The notes: generated by a model from the letters alone, not told the origin. Positions 1-9,239 are shown, numbered from the stretch's first letter. The stretch is 64,000 bases of DNA from Enterobacter mori (GCF_025244905.1 NZ_CP104285.1:3100001-3164000); one strand, 5' to 3'. Program-made: numbers and translations.

Positions 1-1
1 G

Positions 2-832
2 AAAACCAACGCCCTGATGCTGGGGGATTTCCTGTCACCGGCGGCACTGGTCGCGTTAGCGGCTCTCTTCCTGGCCATCGCATTACAGGCGCGCCGGATT
101 CCAGGGGCAATACTGTGGGCCATTCTGTTTGCCACCCTGGTCGGTATTCCGCTGGGCGTGACAAAACTCCCTGGTCATTTTATTGATATGCCGCATTCTC
201 TGGCCCCGGTTATCGGCCATATTGATATGCTCGGGGCGCTGAACATTGCTTTCCTGCCATTCCTGTTTGTCTTCTTTGCGTCGGAATTTTTCTCCACCAT
301 GGGTACCACGCTGGCTGTTGGTGGTGAGGCGGGATTACTGGATGACGAAGGCAACATGCCGCATATCAACCGTCCGTTTATGGTGGACTCCATTGCCGCT
401 GCGGTAGGTCCGTGGGTCGGTATCCCTGCAGCGACGGCGCTGATCGAATCTTCGGCTGCTGCTGAAGCGGGCGGTAAAACGGGCATGACGGCATTGGCAG
501 CGGCAGTGATGTTCCTGCTGATGTTGCTGTTTACGCCTGTTGCACTGATGATCCCGAAAGAAGCCACCGCACCGGCGCTGATCCTCATCGGACTGAATAT
601 GTTTAGCGGCTTACGTAAGGTTGATCTGGCGAACTTCACCGACGGCTTGCCGGTGCTGATGATGGTCATGATTACGCTGATTGCCAACAGCTTCGGAACG
701 GGAATTGCTGGCGGTTTGCTGTTTTACATCGTGATCAAAGCGATTGCCGGGAAATGGCGCGAAATCCCCGTTGGTCTGTGGATCCTCGCCATTCCCCTGG
801 TCTATTACTTCGCTACGCTGGTCAAGCACTAG
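2..832 (+). CDS. NCS2/AzgA-type purine permease (C-terminal part; 5' end outside window)
   Basis: The reading frame is already open at base 2, so only the last 276 residues are present. The visible part is strongly hydrophobic, with about seven membrane spans. It contains the stretch FFASEFFSTMGTTLAVGGEAG followed by IPAATALIESSAAAEAGGKTG, which is typical of AzgA-like members of the NCS2 family. These proton symporters carry adenine, guanine or hypoxanthine across the inner membrane. I cannot tell which of the GhxP, GhxQ, AdeP or AdeQ groups it belongs to without the N-terminal half. The gene converges on the downstream kinase gene: the TAG stop at 830-832 overlaps that gene's stop at 829-831, and there is no room for a terminator between them. 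Family assignment is firm; substrate is inferred. Confidence 0.85.
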   Translation, partial: KTNALMLGDFLSPAALVALAALFLAIALQARRIPGAILWAILFATLVGIPLGVTKLPGHFIDMPHSLAPVIGHIDMLGALNIAFLPFLFVFFASEFFSTMGTTLAVGGEAGLLDDEGNMPHINRPFMVDSIAAAVGPWVGIPAATALIESSAAAEAGGKTGMTALAAAVMFLLMLLFTPVALMIPKEATAPALILIGLNMFSGLRKVDLANFTDGLPVLMMVMITLIANSFGTGIAGGLLFYIVIKAIAGKWREIPVGLWILAIPLVYYFATLVKH

Positions 833-3027
833 CCTTCACGCCGCTTTTCCTTCGGGGTATAGCCGTAGTCGTAATGGCTGTACCCCGAGTTGTAATAGAG
901 CGAGGCGGACTTCACGATATCATTAAGAATAGCGCCATTCACCTGCACACCCATTTGCTGCAGACGCTTCAGACAGTGCTCAATCTCCTTGACGCTGGTT
1001 TTACCAAAGCGTGCAACCAGTAAGGTGGTCGCCGCCACTTTGGCAATCAATGAGGCATCCGTAACGGCAAGCACCGGCGGGGTGTCAACAATCACGATGT
1101 CATAATGTTCGTTCATCTGCGACATGGCATTCCGGAAGCGTTCTCCCATAAGCAACTCCACAGGGAGTGAAGGCTGTGGACCGCAGGTTAAAACATCAAA
1201 TCCGCCTTTCTCAAAACGCTGGAGTGCGTCCTGCCATTTAACATCTGCCTCAAGGACTGAGGACAATCCGCAATGGTTGTCCAGTTTAAAGATGTTATGC
1301 ACATAGCCCTGACGCATATCCGCATCAACAAAGAGCACCCGCTGCCCGGCCTGAGACGCCAGCGCCGCCAGTGCGGTACTGACCAGCGTTTTGCCGCAAT
1401 CTTGTGTGGGGCCAGAAATGACGACAATCTGATTCGCGGCGTCCATCATGGTGAAGTGCAGACTGGTACGCAGCCCGCGCATTGCCTCGATAAAAATATC
1501 GGCTGGCCTTTCGATGGGCAGGAAGGGCACATCCGAGGTTTTGTGTCTCCAGCGAGAGCCCGGGAAACTCCTTTTGCGCAGATGCGTTTTTTTCCAGAGC
1601 CATACCGAGCGCGGCAGCGTCGCCAGGACCGACATCCCCTGCACTTCCAGTTGCTCAGACGAGGTTATCCCCCGTTTAAAGGCTGCGAGAATCAACACCC
1701 AGCCACTGGAGAATATCAGTCCCAACAGTATGCCAAGCACAATAATGAGTGCTTTTCGTGGTTTTATGGGTTCAGGTTGCGTAACGGCAGAGTCAATAAT
1801 CCGCACGTTTCCGATAGCGCTGGAGCGAGAGATATTAAGCTCTTGCTGACGCGTTAATAACTGCAGGTAAATGGCGCGCCCGGATTCAACATCCCGGCTC
1901 AATCGCAAAATTTCCTGCTGTGTGGAGGGCATGGTTGATACGCGTTCGTTCAGGCGGGCACGCTGCTTCTCAAGGGTTTGGCGCTTTTCGCGTAGTGCGC
2001 GATAGGTTGGGTGATCCTTTTTGAAAAGCTGAGAGATCTCCGCTTCGCGGAACGTCAGCTCGTTGAGCTGATTCTCCACATTAACAACCTGATCGAGAAC
2101 GGACTTCGCCTCCAGGGATAAATCGACGGAATCGCGCTGCTCACGGTAACCATTCAGTCGCGCTTCGGCCTGATCCAGCTCGTGACTGATTTTCGGTAAC
2201 TGATGCTGTAAAAAGGTCAGGCTGCGGGAATCCCGGGCTTCCTGACGTTCAATATTCTGATTGAGGAAATTTTCCGCAATCGTATTCAGTACCTGGGCAA
2301 TCTTACCTGGATCTTCGCCCGTCAGCGTTAACGCGATCATTCCGCTCTGTTTCGCTGATTCCGCAACGGTGAGGAGTTTCTGAAGTGCGTTGATGGCTTC
2401 AAGCTTTGTAATGGTTTTGAGTGAGAACTGCGTTCCTGGTGCAGCGCTGAGCGATATCACCAGAAGAGAGACACCGTCTTTTAACAGCGTTTTCCCGACA
2501 TGACCCACAGCCTCGAAGGTTTCGCCCTCAAGGTGATATTGTCCCTGCTCCAGTACGGTCAGCACAAGCTCTTGCGGTTTGCCATCCAGTCGGGGGATGG
2601 TAAGTTCACCGATGGTCAGGCTACCCGGCTTGCTGGGGCGAAAACGTGCCCACAGATGCCCCACGATCGGGGTAACACGCTGCTTAACCCGGTACGTCAG
2701 CCCCAGTTCATCCACGGTCTTCCCGAGGATCATTCGCGATTTTATCAGCAAGATTTCCGGGGCAACGTCAGGCGAAAGATCGGCGTCGAACTGGCTTAAG
2801 CTTTTCAGTAATGAGTTATCCTGCTTCGCTTCTATCTGGACAAGAGCATCAGCCTGATAGACTGGGGTGACAGAAAACGCATAGAGCCCCGCGCACACCG
2901 TAAACAGGAGTGTTACCAGGACTATCATCACCCGATGATCGAATATCTCAGCAAGCAGTTGCAGAAGATCAATTTCATTATTTTGCGGTGCCGTAGCCCC
3001 ATAATTATCTGATGTATAAGATGACAT
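829..3027 (-). CDS. etk: Polysaccharide co-polymerase / BY-kinase (Etk/Wzc family)
   Basis: A 732-residue inner-membrane tyrosine autokinase that controls export and chain length of surface polysaccharide. An N-terminal Wzz-type segment (about 15-90, first membrane span VMIVLVTLLFTVCAGLYAF) leads into a long periplasmic coiled coil (about 260-400). A second span (ALIIVLGILLGLIFSSGWVL) precedes the cytoplasmic kinase, which has Walker A GPTQDCGKT near residue 540, Walker A' VLFVDADM and Walker B VIVDTPP. The C-terminus carries a tyrosine cluster (SASLYYNSGYSHYDYGYTP), the usual autophosphorylation tail. From memory the coiled-coil region (LTFREAEISQL..KDHPTYRAL) is closer to Etk than to colanic-acid Wzc. 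The start ATG overlaps the previous stop by one base (TAATG), which implies translational coupling. No sugar transferases follow it, unlike a normal capsule operon. Confidence 0.9.
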   Translation of the reverse strand: MSSYTSDNYGATAPQNNEIDLLQLLAEIFDHRVMIVLVTLLFTVCAGLYAFSVTPVYQADALVQIEAKQDNSLLKSLSQFDADLSPDVAPEILLIKSRMILGKTVDELGLTYRVKQRVTPIVGHLWARFRPSKPGSLTIGELTIPRLDGKPQELVLTVLEQGQYHLEGETFEAVGHVGKTLLKDGVSLLVISLSAAPGTQFSLKTITKLEAINALQKLLTVAESAKQSGMIALTLTGEDPGKIAQVLNTIAENFLNQNIERQEARDSRSLTFLQHQLPKISHELDQAEARLNGYREQRDSVDLSLEAKSVLDQVVNVENQLNELTFREAEISQLFKKDHPTYRALREKRQTLEKQRARLNERVSTMPSTQQEILRLSRDVESGRAIYLQLLTRQQELNISRSSAIGNVRIIDSAVTQPEPIKPRKALIIVLGILLGLIFSSGWVLILAAFKRGITSSEQLEVQGMSVLATLPRSVWLWKKTHLRKRSFPGSRWRHKTSDVPFLPIERPADIFIEAMRGLRTSLHFTMMDAANQIVVISGPTQDCGKTLVSTALAALASQAGQRVLFVDADMRQGYVHNIFKLDNHCGLSSVLEADVKWQDALQRFEKGGFDVLTCGPQPSLPVELLMGERFRNAMSQMNEHYDIVIVDTPPVLAVTDASLIAKVAATTLLVARFGKTSVKEIEHCLKRLQQMGVQVNGAILNDIVKSASLYYNSGYSHYDYGYTPKEKRREG

Positions 3028-3476
3028 TACGACTTCATTCCTTTATGGCCCAATCGACGAGCCCATTCCTGACTGGCTTTTCCCAACTGCCCGAAAACGT
3101 ATTCGAAAGCATCACGGCTTTTGCGGTAGGGATCGGGAATATCTTTTGTCTCCAGCCATTGTCCAAATAGCAGTGATTTCCCACGGTTCTCCGGGGCCAT
3201 GGCAGCAATAAAACGAAGATGTTCCGGTTCCATCACCAGAATCAGATCGGATTTTTGCAGCAAGCTGCGCGTCAGCTTGCGCCCCACGTGATCGTCTAGC
3301 GAGACACCATGATGCCAGGCAACATCCTGAGCAACTGCATCTGCCGGATGTCCCTCAAGACCGAAAATACCTGCTGAGGTCACCTGTTTTCCGGGTAATT
3401 GCTGACGCAACAGTCGCTCCCCCATCGGGGAGCGGCAAATATTGCCCGTGCAAACCACTAAGATTGAGTTGAACAT
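3027..3476 (-). CDS. etp: Low-molecular-weight protein-tyrosine phosphatase (Etp/Wzb)
   Basis: A 149-residue cytoplasmic phosphatase that removes phosphate from the tyrosine tail of the partner kinase and so cycles polysaccharide export. The active-site P-loop VCTGNICRSPMGE lies at residues 8-20 and fits the C-x5-R-S consensus. The general-acid region IPDPYRKS lies near residue 115. Length matches the Wzb/Etp family (about 147-148 residues). The gene is the middle one of three, joined to both neighbours by one-base TAATG overlaps, so the three proteins are probably made from one message in linked amounts. The call as Etp rather than Wzb rests on its neighbours. Confidence 0.9.
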   Translation of the reverse strand: MFNSILVVCTGNICRSPMGERLLRQQLPGKQVTSAGIFGLEGHPADAVAQDVAWHHGVSLDDHVGRKLTRSLLQKSDLILVMEPEHLRFIAAMAPENRGKSLLFGQWLETKDIPDPYRKSRDAFEYVFGQLGKASQEWARRLGHKGMKS

Positions 3477-4615
3477 TATTGCGGCCAGGATCGGATGTAA
3501 CGAACCGTTTCGGTCAGGTCATGTACACCACTAATGGTCGGCACAAGCTGTGTAATAACGCGATTCCAGCGCGACAACGGTGCCGTTGTTACATAGACAA
3601 TGTCATACGGCTCGAGCTGGAATTCAGTGCCCAATACCATCGCTGAGGCATCTTTCGCATTGAGCTGGTAGATCTTCGCGATGATGTCCGTCTGGCTTTT
3701 TTGATGCACTGAGCGAATGACAAAAATGCCGGTTGCATCAGCCATGTTCTGGTTCAGGCCGCCCGCATTGCCCAGCGCTTCCGCCAGCGTCATGCCACTG
3801 CGATCCATCTTCAGCGTGCTCTGCTTAACCACTTCGCCCATGACAAAAACTTTCAGGGCATCATTACGCGGTACAAACAGGATATCGCCAGGGTAGAGCA
3901 GTTTGTTTTGTGTTAAATCGCCGAGTTGCATCAGGGCATACAGCGAAAGGCGGGAATCCTGGCCATTATGGGTGAGAACGACATTGCGCCAGTCGGCATC
4001 CGCTGAAAGACCGCCTGCGGCATTCACCGCATCCATCACGGTCAAGGGGATGTTGGTGATGGGTTGTTGGCCAGATTTCTCGACTTCTCCCGTCACGTAG
4101 GCTTTTTGCGAACGGAAAGAGGCAATGCTGACATCCACCTGGGGACTCTCAATGAATTTATCCAGTCGCGCTGTAATTTCTTCACGTACCTGCGAAACCG
4201 TTTTTCCTGCCACATGCAGTTTCCCAACGTAAGGATAAAAGAGCGTACCGTCCGCGTTGACCCAGTTTCCCGCGTCACTCGCGCTACGGTACTGCCCTGC
4301 TGGTGTCGTCAACTCAGGATGGTCCCAGACGGTGACCGTCAGGATGTCACCGGTGCCGATTCGGTATTCCCAGTTTTTCACCTGCTCATCCAGATTAGGA
4401 TTTGCCTGAGATTTCGATACGGGCGGACGCAATTGTTCAATCAACACTGGGGTCAGTGGATAAATTTCCACGTGTTTATCAAGCTGATAATCTTTATCTT
4501 CTGTTGCAATAACATTTTTTCCGGTCATAGCTAAATCCTGACCCGGTGAAAATACACAGCCTGTTAACTGGCTTATTGCAAGAAATAGAAAGGAAAATAC
4601 TGTTGTGTTTTTCAT
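3476..4615 (-). CDS. gfcE: Outer-membrane polysaccharide export lipoprotein (GfcE/Wza family)
   Basis: A 379-residue lipoprotein that forms the octameric outer-membrane channel for capsule-type polysaccharide. A signal peptide ends in the lipobox LTGC (Cys about 20). The conserved family segment [17 protein letters not shown] follows in the polysaccharide-export domain, then two SLBB domains (around [13 protein letters not shown] and [13 protein letters not shown]). A C-terminal amphipathic helix (VRYIRSWPQ) fits the Wza barrel helix. The ending [13 protein letters not shown] and the segment [15 protein letters not shown] resemble, as I recall them, GfcE (YccZ) of the group 4 capsule operon more than colanic-acid Wza. 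It is the first gene of the cassette, behind a long A/T-rich region with no gfcABCD genes. Family certain; GfcE-versus-Wza assignment is likely but from memory. Confidence 0.88.
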   Translation of the reverse strand: MKNTTVFSFLFLAISQLTGCVFSPGQDLAMTGKNVIATEDKDYQLDKHVEIYPLTPVLIEQLRPPVSKSQANPNLDEQVKNWEYRIGTGDILTVTVWDHPELTTPAGQYRSASDAGNWVNADGTLFYPYVGKLHVAGKTVSQVREEITARLDKFIESPQVDVSIASFRSQKAYVTGEVEKSGQQPITNIPLTVMDAVNAAGGLSADADWRNVVLTHNGQDSRLSLYALMQLGDLTQNKLLYPGDILFVPRNDALKVFVMGEVVKQSTLKMDRSGMTLAEALGNAGGLNQNMADATGIFVIRSVHQKSQTDIIAKIYQLNAKDASAMVLGTEFQLEPYDIVYVTTAPLSRWNRVITQLVPTISGVHDLTETVRYIRSWPQ

Positions 4616-5103
4616 TTATATAAACATATCTTTTATCGTTGTGCTTATCGTACGGACGACAATTTTATTTAAAAAAATAACCATATAATTCATTGCATTA
4701 AATGAATCATGATGTGTTAATAAAGCGTATTTTTAACGCAGTAACCAGATACTGAATCGTCTAAACCGACCCGCTCTATGGAACCAGGGATCAGACGTCA
4801 TAACATGTCGTGCCGGCCGATATTAAATGTTCCACAGTGGGAAAGCATTCACTCAACGGTCCAATTTTGAAGTAACGATGCGTTTTCAGAATTAATTAAT
4901 AAATCGATAAATAAATTAAATATAAAATACCAATATCATTCACCTGCGTAATGTTCTTTCTGTATTTCGACTACACAAAACCGTTCAGTTTTGTTACATT
5001 TTTTTTCAAACACACCATGTTTTGATACTTAAAATGGACCGTCTGCCGCGCATACTGAAACCCGCAGACGAAATGTATCTGTAACGATATTACTGGAGAA
5101 AAA
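4616..5103. other. Gene-free A/T-rich interval between gfcE and rcnB (divergent promoters)
   Basis: This 488-base gap holds no convincing coding frame. It is markedly richer in A and T than the surrounding genes. The stretch about 4887-4940 is nearly all A/T, with runs such as aattaattaataaatcg and aataaattaaatataaaat. It must contain the promoters for gfcE (leftward) and rcnB (rightward). I looked for the JUMPstart/ops element (GGCGGTAG) on the leftward strand and did not find it, nor a clear RcsAB box. The composition would suit binding by H-NS-like silencers, which is an inference. Confidence 0.6.
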
Positions 5104-5436
5104 ATGGCTAAGCGTAAATTGGTGCTTCTGGGTGTACTACTGTCTCTGGCGAGTTCCGCATTTTCTGCTCCGCAAACGGCTGCAGCACCTTCTGGCATCA
5201 AAGCCTATGAAGAACAAGAGTTCATCGCTGACTTCACAAAATTTAAGATCGGCGACACGGCGCCAGCGCAGTATCAAACGCCAGAGTACACCATCAAACA
5301 ATACCAGTTGCGTAACCTGCCAGCGCCGGATGCCGGAACACACTGGACCTACATGGGTGAGAACTACGTGCTGATTGGCGATGCCGATGGAAAAATCCAT
5401 AAAGCCTATAACGGAGATATCTTCTATCACCGCTAA
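5104..5436 (+). CDS. rcnB: RcnB-family periplasmic protein (nickel/cobalt homeostasis)
   Basis: A 110-residue secreted protein. The signal peptide (KRKLVLLGVLLSLASSAFSA) probably ends at the AFSA-PQ junction. The mature part carries the RcnB signature YEEQEFIADFTKFKIGD...QYQLRNLPAPDAGTHWTYMGENYVLIGDADGKI and the ending GDIFYHR. In E. coli RcnB is a periplasmic protein needed for proper nickel and cobalt efflux control with RcnA. No rcnA or rcnR lies in this window, though in E. coli they are close neighbours in the same chromosomal area. A ribosome binding site (tactggagaaaa) precedes the start. The 3' end overlaps the next open frame. Confidence 0.88.
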   Translation: MAKRKLVLLGVLLSLASSAFSAPQTAAAPSGIKAYEEQEFIADFTKFKIGDTAPAQYQTPEYTIKQYQLRNLPAPDAGTHWTYMGENYVLIGDADGKIHKAYNGDIFYHR

Positions 5437-5866
5437 TACGATCCTGGTTCGCGCCTGGCAGGAGAGCGACCGTCCTTTCCTGCGCACGATTTACCTGCAT
5501 GCCCGGCGCGAAGCCTGGCCATGGTTGAACGGTTCGGAATGGCGCCTTGAAGACTTTGACGCCGCAATCCTGGACGAAGAGATTTGGGTGGCTGTGCAGG
5601 ACGGGCATCGACTTGGCTTCGCCTCAGTCTGGACGAACGATAATTTTCTGCACAACCTGTTTGTTGACCCGCAGTATCAGAGCCTGGGCGTTGGGCATGT
5701 GTTGCTGGAGCAGGTACAGGAGACGTTCACCAGTACGGGGGCGCTGAAGTGTCTGGTCAAGAATGCGCGTGCTGTTGCGTTTTACCAGCGACACGGCTGG
5801 CACATTGAGGCGACGGGTGATTCTCCGGACGGAGAGTACTATCTGATGCACTATCGGCTTGGGTAA
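5381..5866 (+). CDS. GNAT-family N-acetyltransferase (start uncertain)
   Basis: A small acetyl-CoA-dependent acetyltransferase. The GNAT core runs from ILVRAWQESDRPFLRTIYL through the acetyl-CoA loop HNLFVDPQYQSLGVGHVLLEQV (Q/R-x-x-G-x-G/A-like) to the C-terminal motif NARAVAFYQRHGW. The first 20 or so codons overlap the 3' end of rcnB in another frame. ATGs exist at 5381 and 5387, and there is a TTG at 5375. The family fold begins only at about ILVRAW (near 5441), where no ATG, GTG or TTG is available. The true start is therefore probably inside rcnB, with coupled translation. Substrate unknown. A REP-type repeat follows the stop directly. Confidence 0.72.
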   Translation: MPMEKSIKPITEISSITANTILVRAWQESDRPFLRTIYLHARREAWPWLNGSEWRLEDFDAAILDEEIWVAVQDGHRLGFASVWTNDNFLHNLFVDPQYQSLGVGHVLLEQVQETFTSTGALKCLVKNARAVAFYQRHGWHIEATGDSPDGEYYLMHYRLG

Positions 5867-5867
5867 A

Positions 5868-5942
5868 GTCAGGTGGCGCTTCGCTTACCTGACCTACAAA
5901 ACCAAACGTCGTAGGCCGGGTAAGCGAGGCGCCACCCGGCAA
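5868..5942. repeat. REP/BIME-type inverted repeat pair
   Basis: Two inverted palindromic units (caggtggcgcttcgcttacc and, inverted, gtaagcgaggcgccacccgg) are separated by a short spacer. The element lies between the converging acetyltransferase gene and mrp. Related copies occur at 9272, 22187, 48158, 55053 and 61405. In enterics such elements protect 3' ends of mRNA and bind gyrase or IHF; that role is family knowledge, not seen here. Confidence 0.85.
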
Positions 5943-5957
5943 TTCGGCGCAGAGGAA

Positions 5958-7067
5958 TTACACCGCGCGGAACGCGATTTCGCTCGGGATCACTTCGCCC
6001 TGCCAGTAGAGTTGCGCCGCAACGCGCCCGGCCAGCTGACGATACATTTCCGCGAATTCACTTTCCGGACGGCTAACAACTGTGGGTTTCCCGCTGTCGA
6101 GATCTTCACACAGCGTGATGTGCAGCGGCATCTGGCCCAGCAGCTGGGTGTGATACTGCGCCGCCAGCTTCTCCGCACCACCGGTACCGAAGATAGGCTC
6201 ATGGTGCCCGCAGTTGCTGCAGATATGCATGCTCATGTTCTCAACGATTCCCAGCACCGGTACTTCCACCTTCTCGAACATCACGATGCCCTTTTTGGCA
6301 TCGATTAGTGCGATATCCTGCGGCGTGGTCACGACGACCGCTCCCGTTACCGGAATGTTCTGCGCCAGGGTCAGCTGAATGTCACCCGTACCCGGCGGCA
6401 TGTCCAGCACCAGATAATCCAGATCCGGCCACATGGTTTCCTGCAGCATCTGCATCAGCGCCTTGCTGGCCATCGGACCGCGCCAGACCATCGCGTTATC
6501 GTCGGTGACCAGATAACCAATCGAGTTGGTTGCCAGACCGTGCGCCATGATTGGCGCCATGTGGGTGCCGTCCGGCGAGGTTGGACGCTGGTTTTCCGCC
6601 CCCAGCATGTTTGGAATGGACGGGCCATAAATGTCCGCATCCAGAATACCGACCTTTGCCCCTTCCGCTGCCAGCGCGAGTGCCAGGTTTACAGCCGTGG
6701 AGGATTTACCCACCCCACCCTTGCCAGAGCTGACGGCAATAATGTTTTTGACGCCGTTCACGCCAGGCTGGTTTTTCACGCGCTTCAGCGTGGCGATGCT
6801 GTGGCTCAGCTTCCAGTCAATCGCCTTCGCACCGGTGATGCGCAGCAGCTCCGAGCTGGTTTGCTCTTTCAGCGCGTCAAAGACGCTGGTCCAGACGAAT
6901 GGCATCTGCAGCTCAATGTGCAGCGTATCGTCCAGCCAGGCAACGTGGTGTAACGCTTTCAGCGTCGTAAGATTGTGCTTCAGGGTTGGATGCTGAAAGT
7001 TAGCCAGCGTCCCGGCGACCATTGCTCGTAAGGCTTCCGGTGATTTGGCCTGGGATTGAGAACTCAT
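5958..7067 (-). CDS. mrp: Iron-sulfur cluster carrier ATPase Mrp (ApbC)
   Basis: A 369-residue cytoplasmic P-loop ATPase of the MinD/Mrp group that carries or transfers Fe-S clusters. An N-terminal MIP18-like domain (about 1-95) is followed by the deviant Walker A motif SSGKGGVGKSST at about 113-124. The switch region MVWRGPM, Walker B-like LDYLVLDMPPGTGD and the C-terminal Cys pair in HICSNCGHHE, which bridges a cluster between two subunits, all follow. Length equals E. coli Mrp. It is divergent from metG with 137 bases between, the conserved enteric arrangement. Confidence 0.96.
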   Translation of the reverse strand: MSSQSQAKSPEALRAMVAGTLANFQHPTLKHNLTTLKALHHVAWLDDTLHIELQMPFVWTSVFDALKEQTSSELLRITGAKAIDWKLSHSIATLKRVKNQPGVNGVKNIIAVSSGKGGVGKSSTAVNLALALAAEGAKVGILDADIYGPSIPNMLGAENQRPTSPDGTHMAPIMAHGLATNSIGYLVTDDNAMVWRGPMASKALMQMLQETMWPDLDYLVLDMPPGTGDIQLTLAQNIPVTGAVVVTTPQDIALIDAKKGIVMFEKVEVPVLGIVENMSMHICSNCGHHEPIFGTGGAEKLAAQYHTQLLGQMPLHITLCEDLDSGKPTVVSRPESEFAEMYRQLAGRVAAQLYWQGEVIPSEIAFRAV

Positions 7068-7204
7068 CCCGACTCCTTTGTTCTTGTGAATAAGACCTTA
7101 GATGAACAAGTTTACCTGAAAGCCCGTGGTTTGTGCTTACTTAATAATGCCCCTTTTGGTAATATTAAAAACCCTTTTCACAGTTAAAAGAAGTAATGCC
7201 TACT

Positions 7205-9238
7205 ATGACTCAAGTCGCGAAGAAAATTCTGGTAACGTGCGCACTGCCGTACGCCAACGGCTCAATCCACCTCGGCCACATGCTGGAGCATATCCAGGCT
7301 GATGTCTGGGTCCGTTACCAGCGAATGCGCGGCCACGAGGTTAACTTCATCTGTGCGGACGATGCTCACGGCACGCCGATCATGCTGAAAGCACAGCAGC
7401 TGGGGATTTCCCCGGAGCAGATGATTGCCGAAATGAGTCAGGAGCATCAGACTGATTTTGCTGGCTTTGACATCAGCTATGACAACTATCACTCCACGCA
7501 CAGCGACGAAAACCGCGAGCTGTCGGAGCTGATCTACACCCGTCTGAAAGAGAACGGTTTTATTAAAAACCGCACTATATCTCAGCTGTACGATCCGGAG
7601 AAAGGCATGTTCCTGCCGGACCGTTTCGTCAAAGGCACCTGTCCGAAATGTAAATCCCCGGACCAGTACGGCGATAACTGCGAAGTGTGCGGCGCGACCT
7701 ACAGCCCGACCGAGCTTATCGAGCCGAAATCCGTGGTTTCCGGCGCCACGCCTGTGATGCGTGACTCCGAGCACTTCTTCTTCGACCTGCCGTCGTTCAG
7801 CGAAATGCTGCAGGCGTGGACCCGCAGCGGCGCGCTGCAGGAGCAGGTGGCGAACAAAATGCAGGAGTGGTTCGAATCCGGCCTGCAGCAGTGGGATATC
7901 TCCCGCGATGCGCCGTACTTCGGCTTCGAAATCCCGAACGCGCCGGGCAAATATTTCTACGTCTGGCTGGACGCGCCAATCGGCTACATGGGCTCCTTCA
8001 AGAACCTGTGCGACAAGCGCGGCGACACCGTCAGCTTCGACGAATACTGGAAGAAAGATTCCACCGCCGAGCTGTACCACTTCATCGGTAAAGACATCGT
8101 TTATTTCCACAGCCTGTTCTGGCCGGCCATGCTGGAAGGCAGCAACTTCCGCAAGCCAACCAACCTGTTCGTTCACGGCTACGTGACGGTGAACGGCGCG
8201 AAGATGTCCAAGTCCCGCGGGACGTTCATTAAGGCCAGCACCTGGCTGAACCACTTCGACGCGGACAGCCTGCGCTACTACTACACCGCGAAGCTCTCTT
8301 CCCGCATCGACGATATCGACCTGAATCTGGAAGATTTCGTGCAGCGCGTGAACGCGGACATCGTCAACAAGGTGGTGAACCTGGCGTCCCGTAACGCGGG
8401 CTTTATCGCTAAGCGTTTTGACGGCGTGATGGCCGCTGAACTGGCGGACCCTGCCCTGTACCAAACCTTTACCGACGCGGCGGCGACTATTGGCGAAGCC
8501 TGGGAAGCGCGTGAGTTCGGAAAAGCGGTACGTGAAATCATGGCGCTGGCTGATCTGGCGAACCGCTATGTCGACGAGCAGGCACCGTGGGTGGTGGCGA
8601 AACAGGAAGGCCGCGATGCCGATCTGCAGGCCATCTGCTCCATGGGCATCAACCTGTTCCGCGTGCTGATGACCTACCTGAAGCCGGTTCTGCCGCAGCT
8701 CGCAGCCCGTGCTGAAGCGTTCCTGAACACCGAACTGACCTGGGATGCAATGGCGCAGCCGCTGCTCGGCCACAAGGTGAACACCTTCAAGGCGCTGTAC
8801 AACCGCATCGAGATGAAACAGGTGGAAGCGCTGGTGGAAGCATCCAAAGAAGAAGTGAAGGCGGCTGCGGCACCGGTCACCGGCCCGCTGGCAGACGATC
8901 CAATTCAGGAAACCATCACCTTTGATGATTTCGCGAAAGTCGACCTGCGCGTGGCGCTGATTGAAAATGCGGAGTTCGTGGAAGGTTCTGACAAACTGCT
9001 GCGCCTGACGCTGGACCTGGGCGGCGAGAAGCGTAACGTCTTCTCCGGCATCCGTTCCGCGTATCCGGACCCGCAGGTGCTGATTGGTCGTCAGACCGTG
9101 ATGGTGGCGAACCTGGCACCGCGCAAAATGCGCTTCGGTATCTCCGAGGGGATGGTGATGGCCGCAGGCCCTGGCGGGAAAGACATCTTCCTGTTAAGCC
9201 CTGACGAAGGCGCGAAGCCGGGCCAGCAGGTGAAATAA
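7205..9238 (+). CDS. metG: Methionyl-tRNA synthetase
   Basis: A class I aminoacyl-tRNA synthetase of 677 residues, the same length as the E. coli enzyme. The HIGH-type motif is HLGHM at about residues 21-25, and the KMSKS loop (AKMSKSRGT) is near 332. A zinc knuckle ([19 protein letters not shown]) sits in the connective peptide at about 145-165. The C-terminal 110 residues form the EMAP II-like tRNA-binding domain that also mediates dimerisation ([14 protein letters not shown]...[10 protein letters not shown]). I chose the ATG at 7205 rather than an earlier in-frame codon at 7196 because the known protein begins [20 protein letters not shown] strong bidirectional terminator follows. Confidence 0.98.
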   Translation: MTQVAKKILVTCALPYANGSIHLGHMLEHIQADVWVRYQRMRGHEVNFICADDAHGTPIMLKAQQLGISPEQMIAEMSQEHQTDFAGFDISYDNYHSTHSDENRELSELIYTRLKENGFIKNRTISQLYDPEKGMFLPDRFVKGTCPKCKSPDQYGDNCEVCGATYSPTELIEPKSVVSGATPVMRDSEHFFFDLPSFSEMLQAWTRSGALQEQVANKMQEWFESGLQQWDISRDAPYFGFEIPNAPGKYFYVWLDAPIGYMGSFKNLCDKRGDTVSFDEYWKKDSTAELYHFIGKDIVYFHSLFWPAMLEGSNFRKPTNLFVHGYVTVNGAKMSKSRGTFIKASTWLNHFDADSLRYYYTAKLSSRIDDIDLNLEDFVQRVNADIVNKVVNLASRNAGFIAKRFDGVMAAELADPALYQTFTDAAATIGEAWEAREFGKAVREIMALADLANRYVDEQAPWVVAKQEGRDADLQAICSMGINLFRVLMTYLKPVLPQLAARAEAFLNTELTWDAMAQPLLGHKVNTFKALYNRIEMKQVEALVEASKEEVKAAAAPVTGPLADDPIQETITFDDFAKVDLRVALIENAEFVEGSDKLLRLTLDLGGEKRNVFSGIRSAYPDPQVLIGRQTVMVANLAPRKMRFGISEGMVMAAGPGGKDIFLLSPDEGAKPGQQVK

Positions 9239-9239
9239 C

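Noticed and set aside
4616..5103. JUMPstart/ops element or RcsAB box ahead of the export cassette
   Set aside because: No GGCGGTAG core on the proper strand and no convincing RcsAB match.
7262..8773. 503-codon frame antisense to metG
   Set aside because: Shadow of the well-established metG frame; Arg/His/Val-rich composition, no recognisable domain and no ribosome site.
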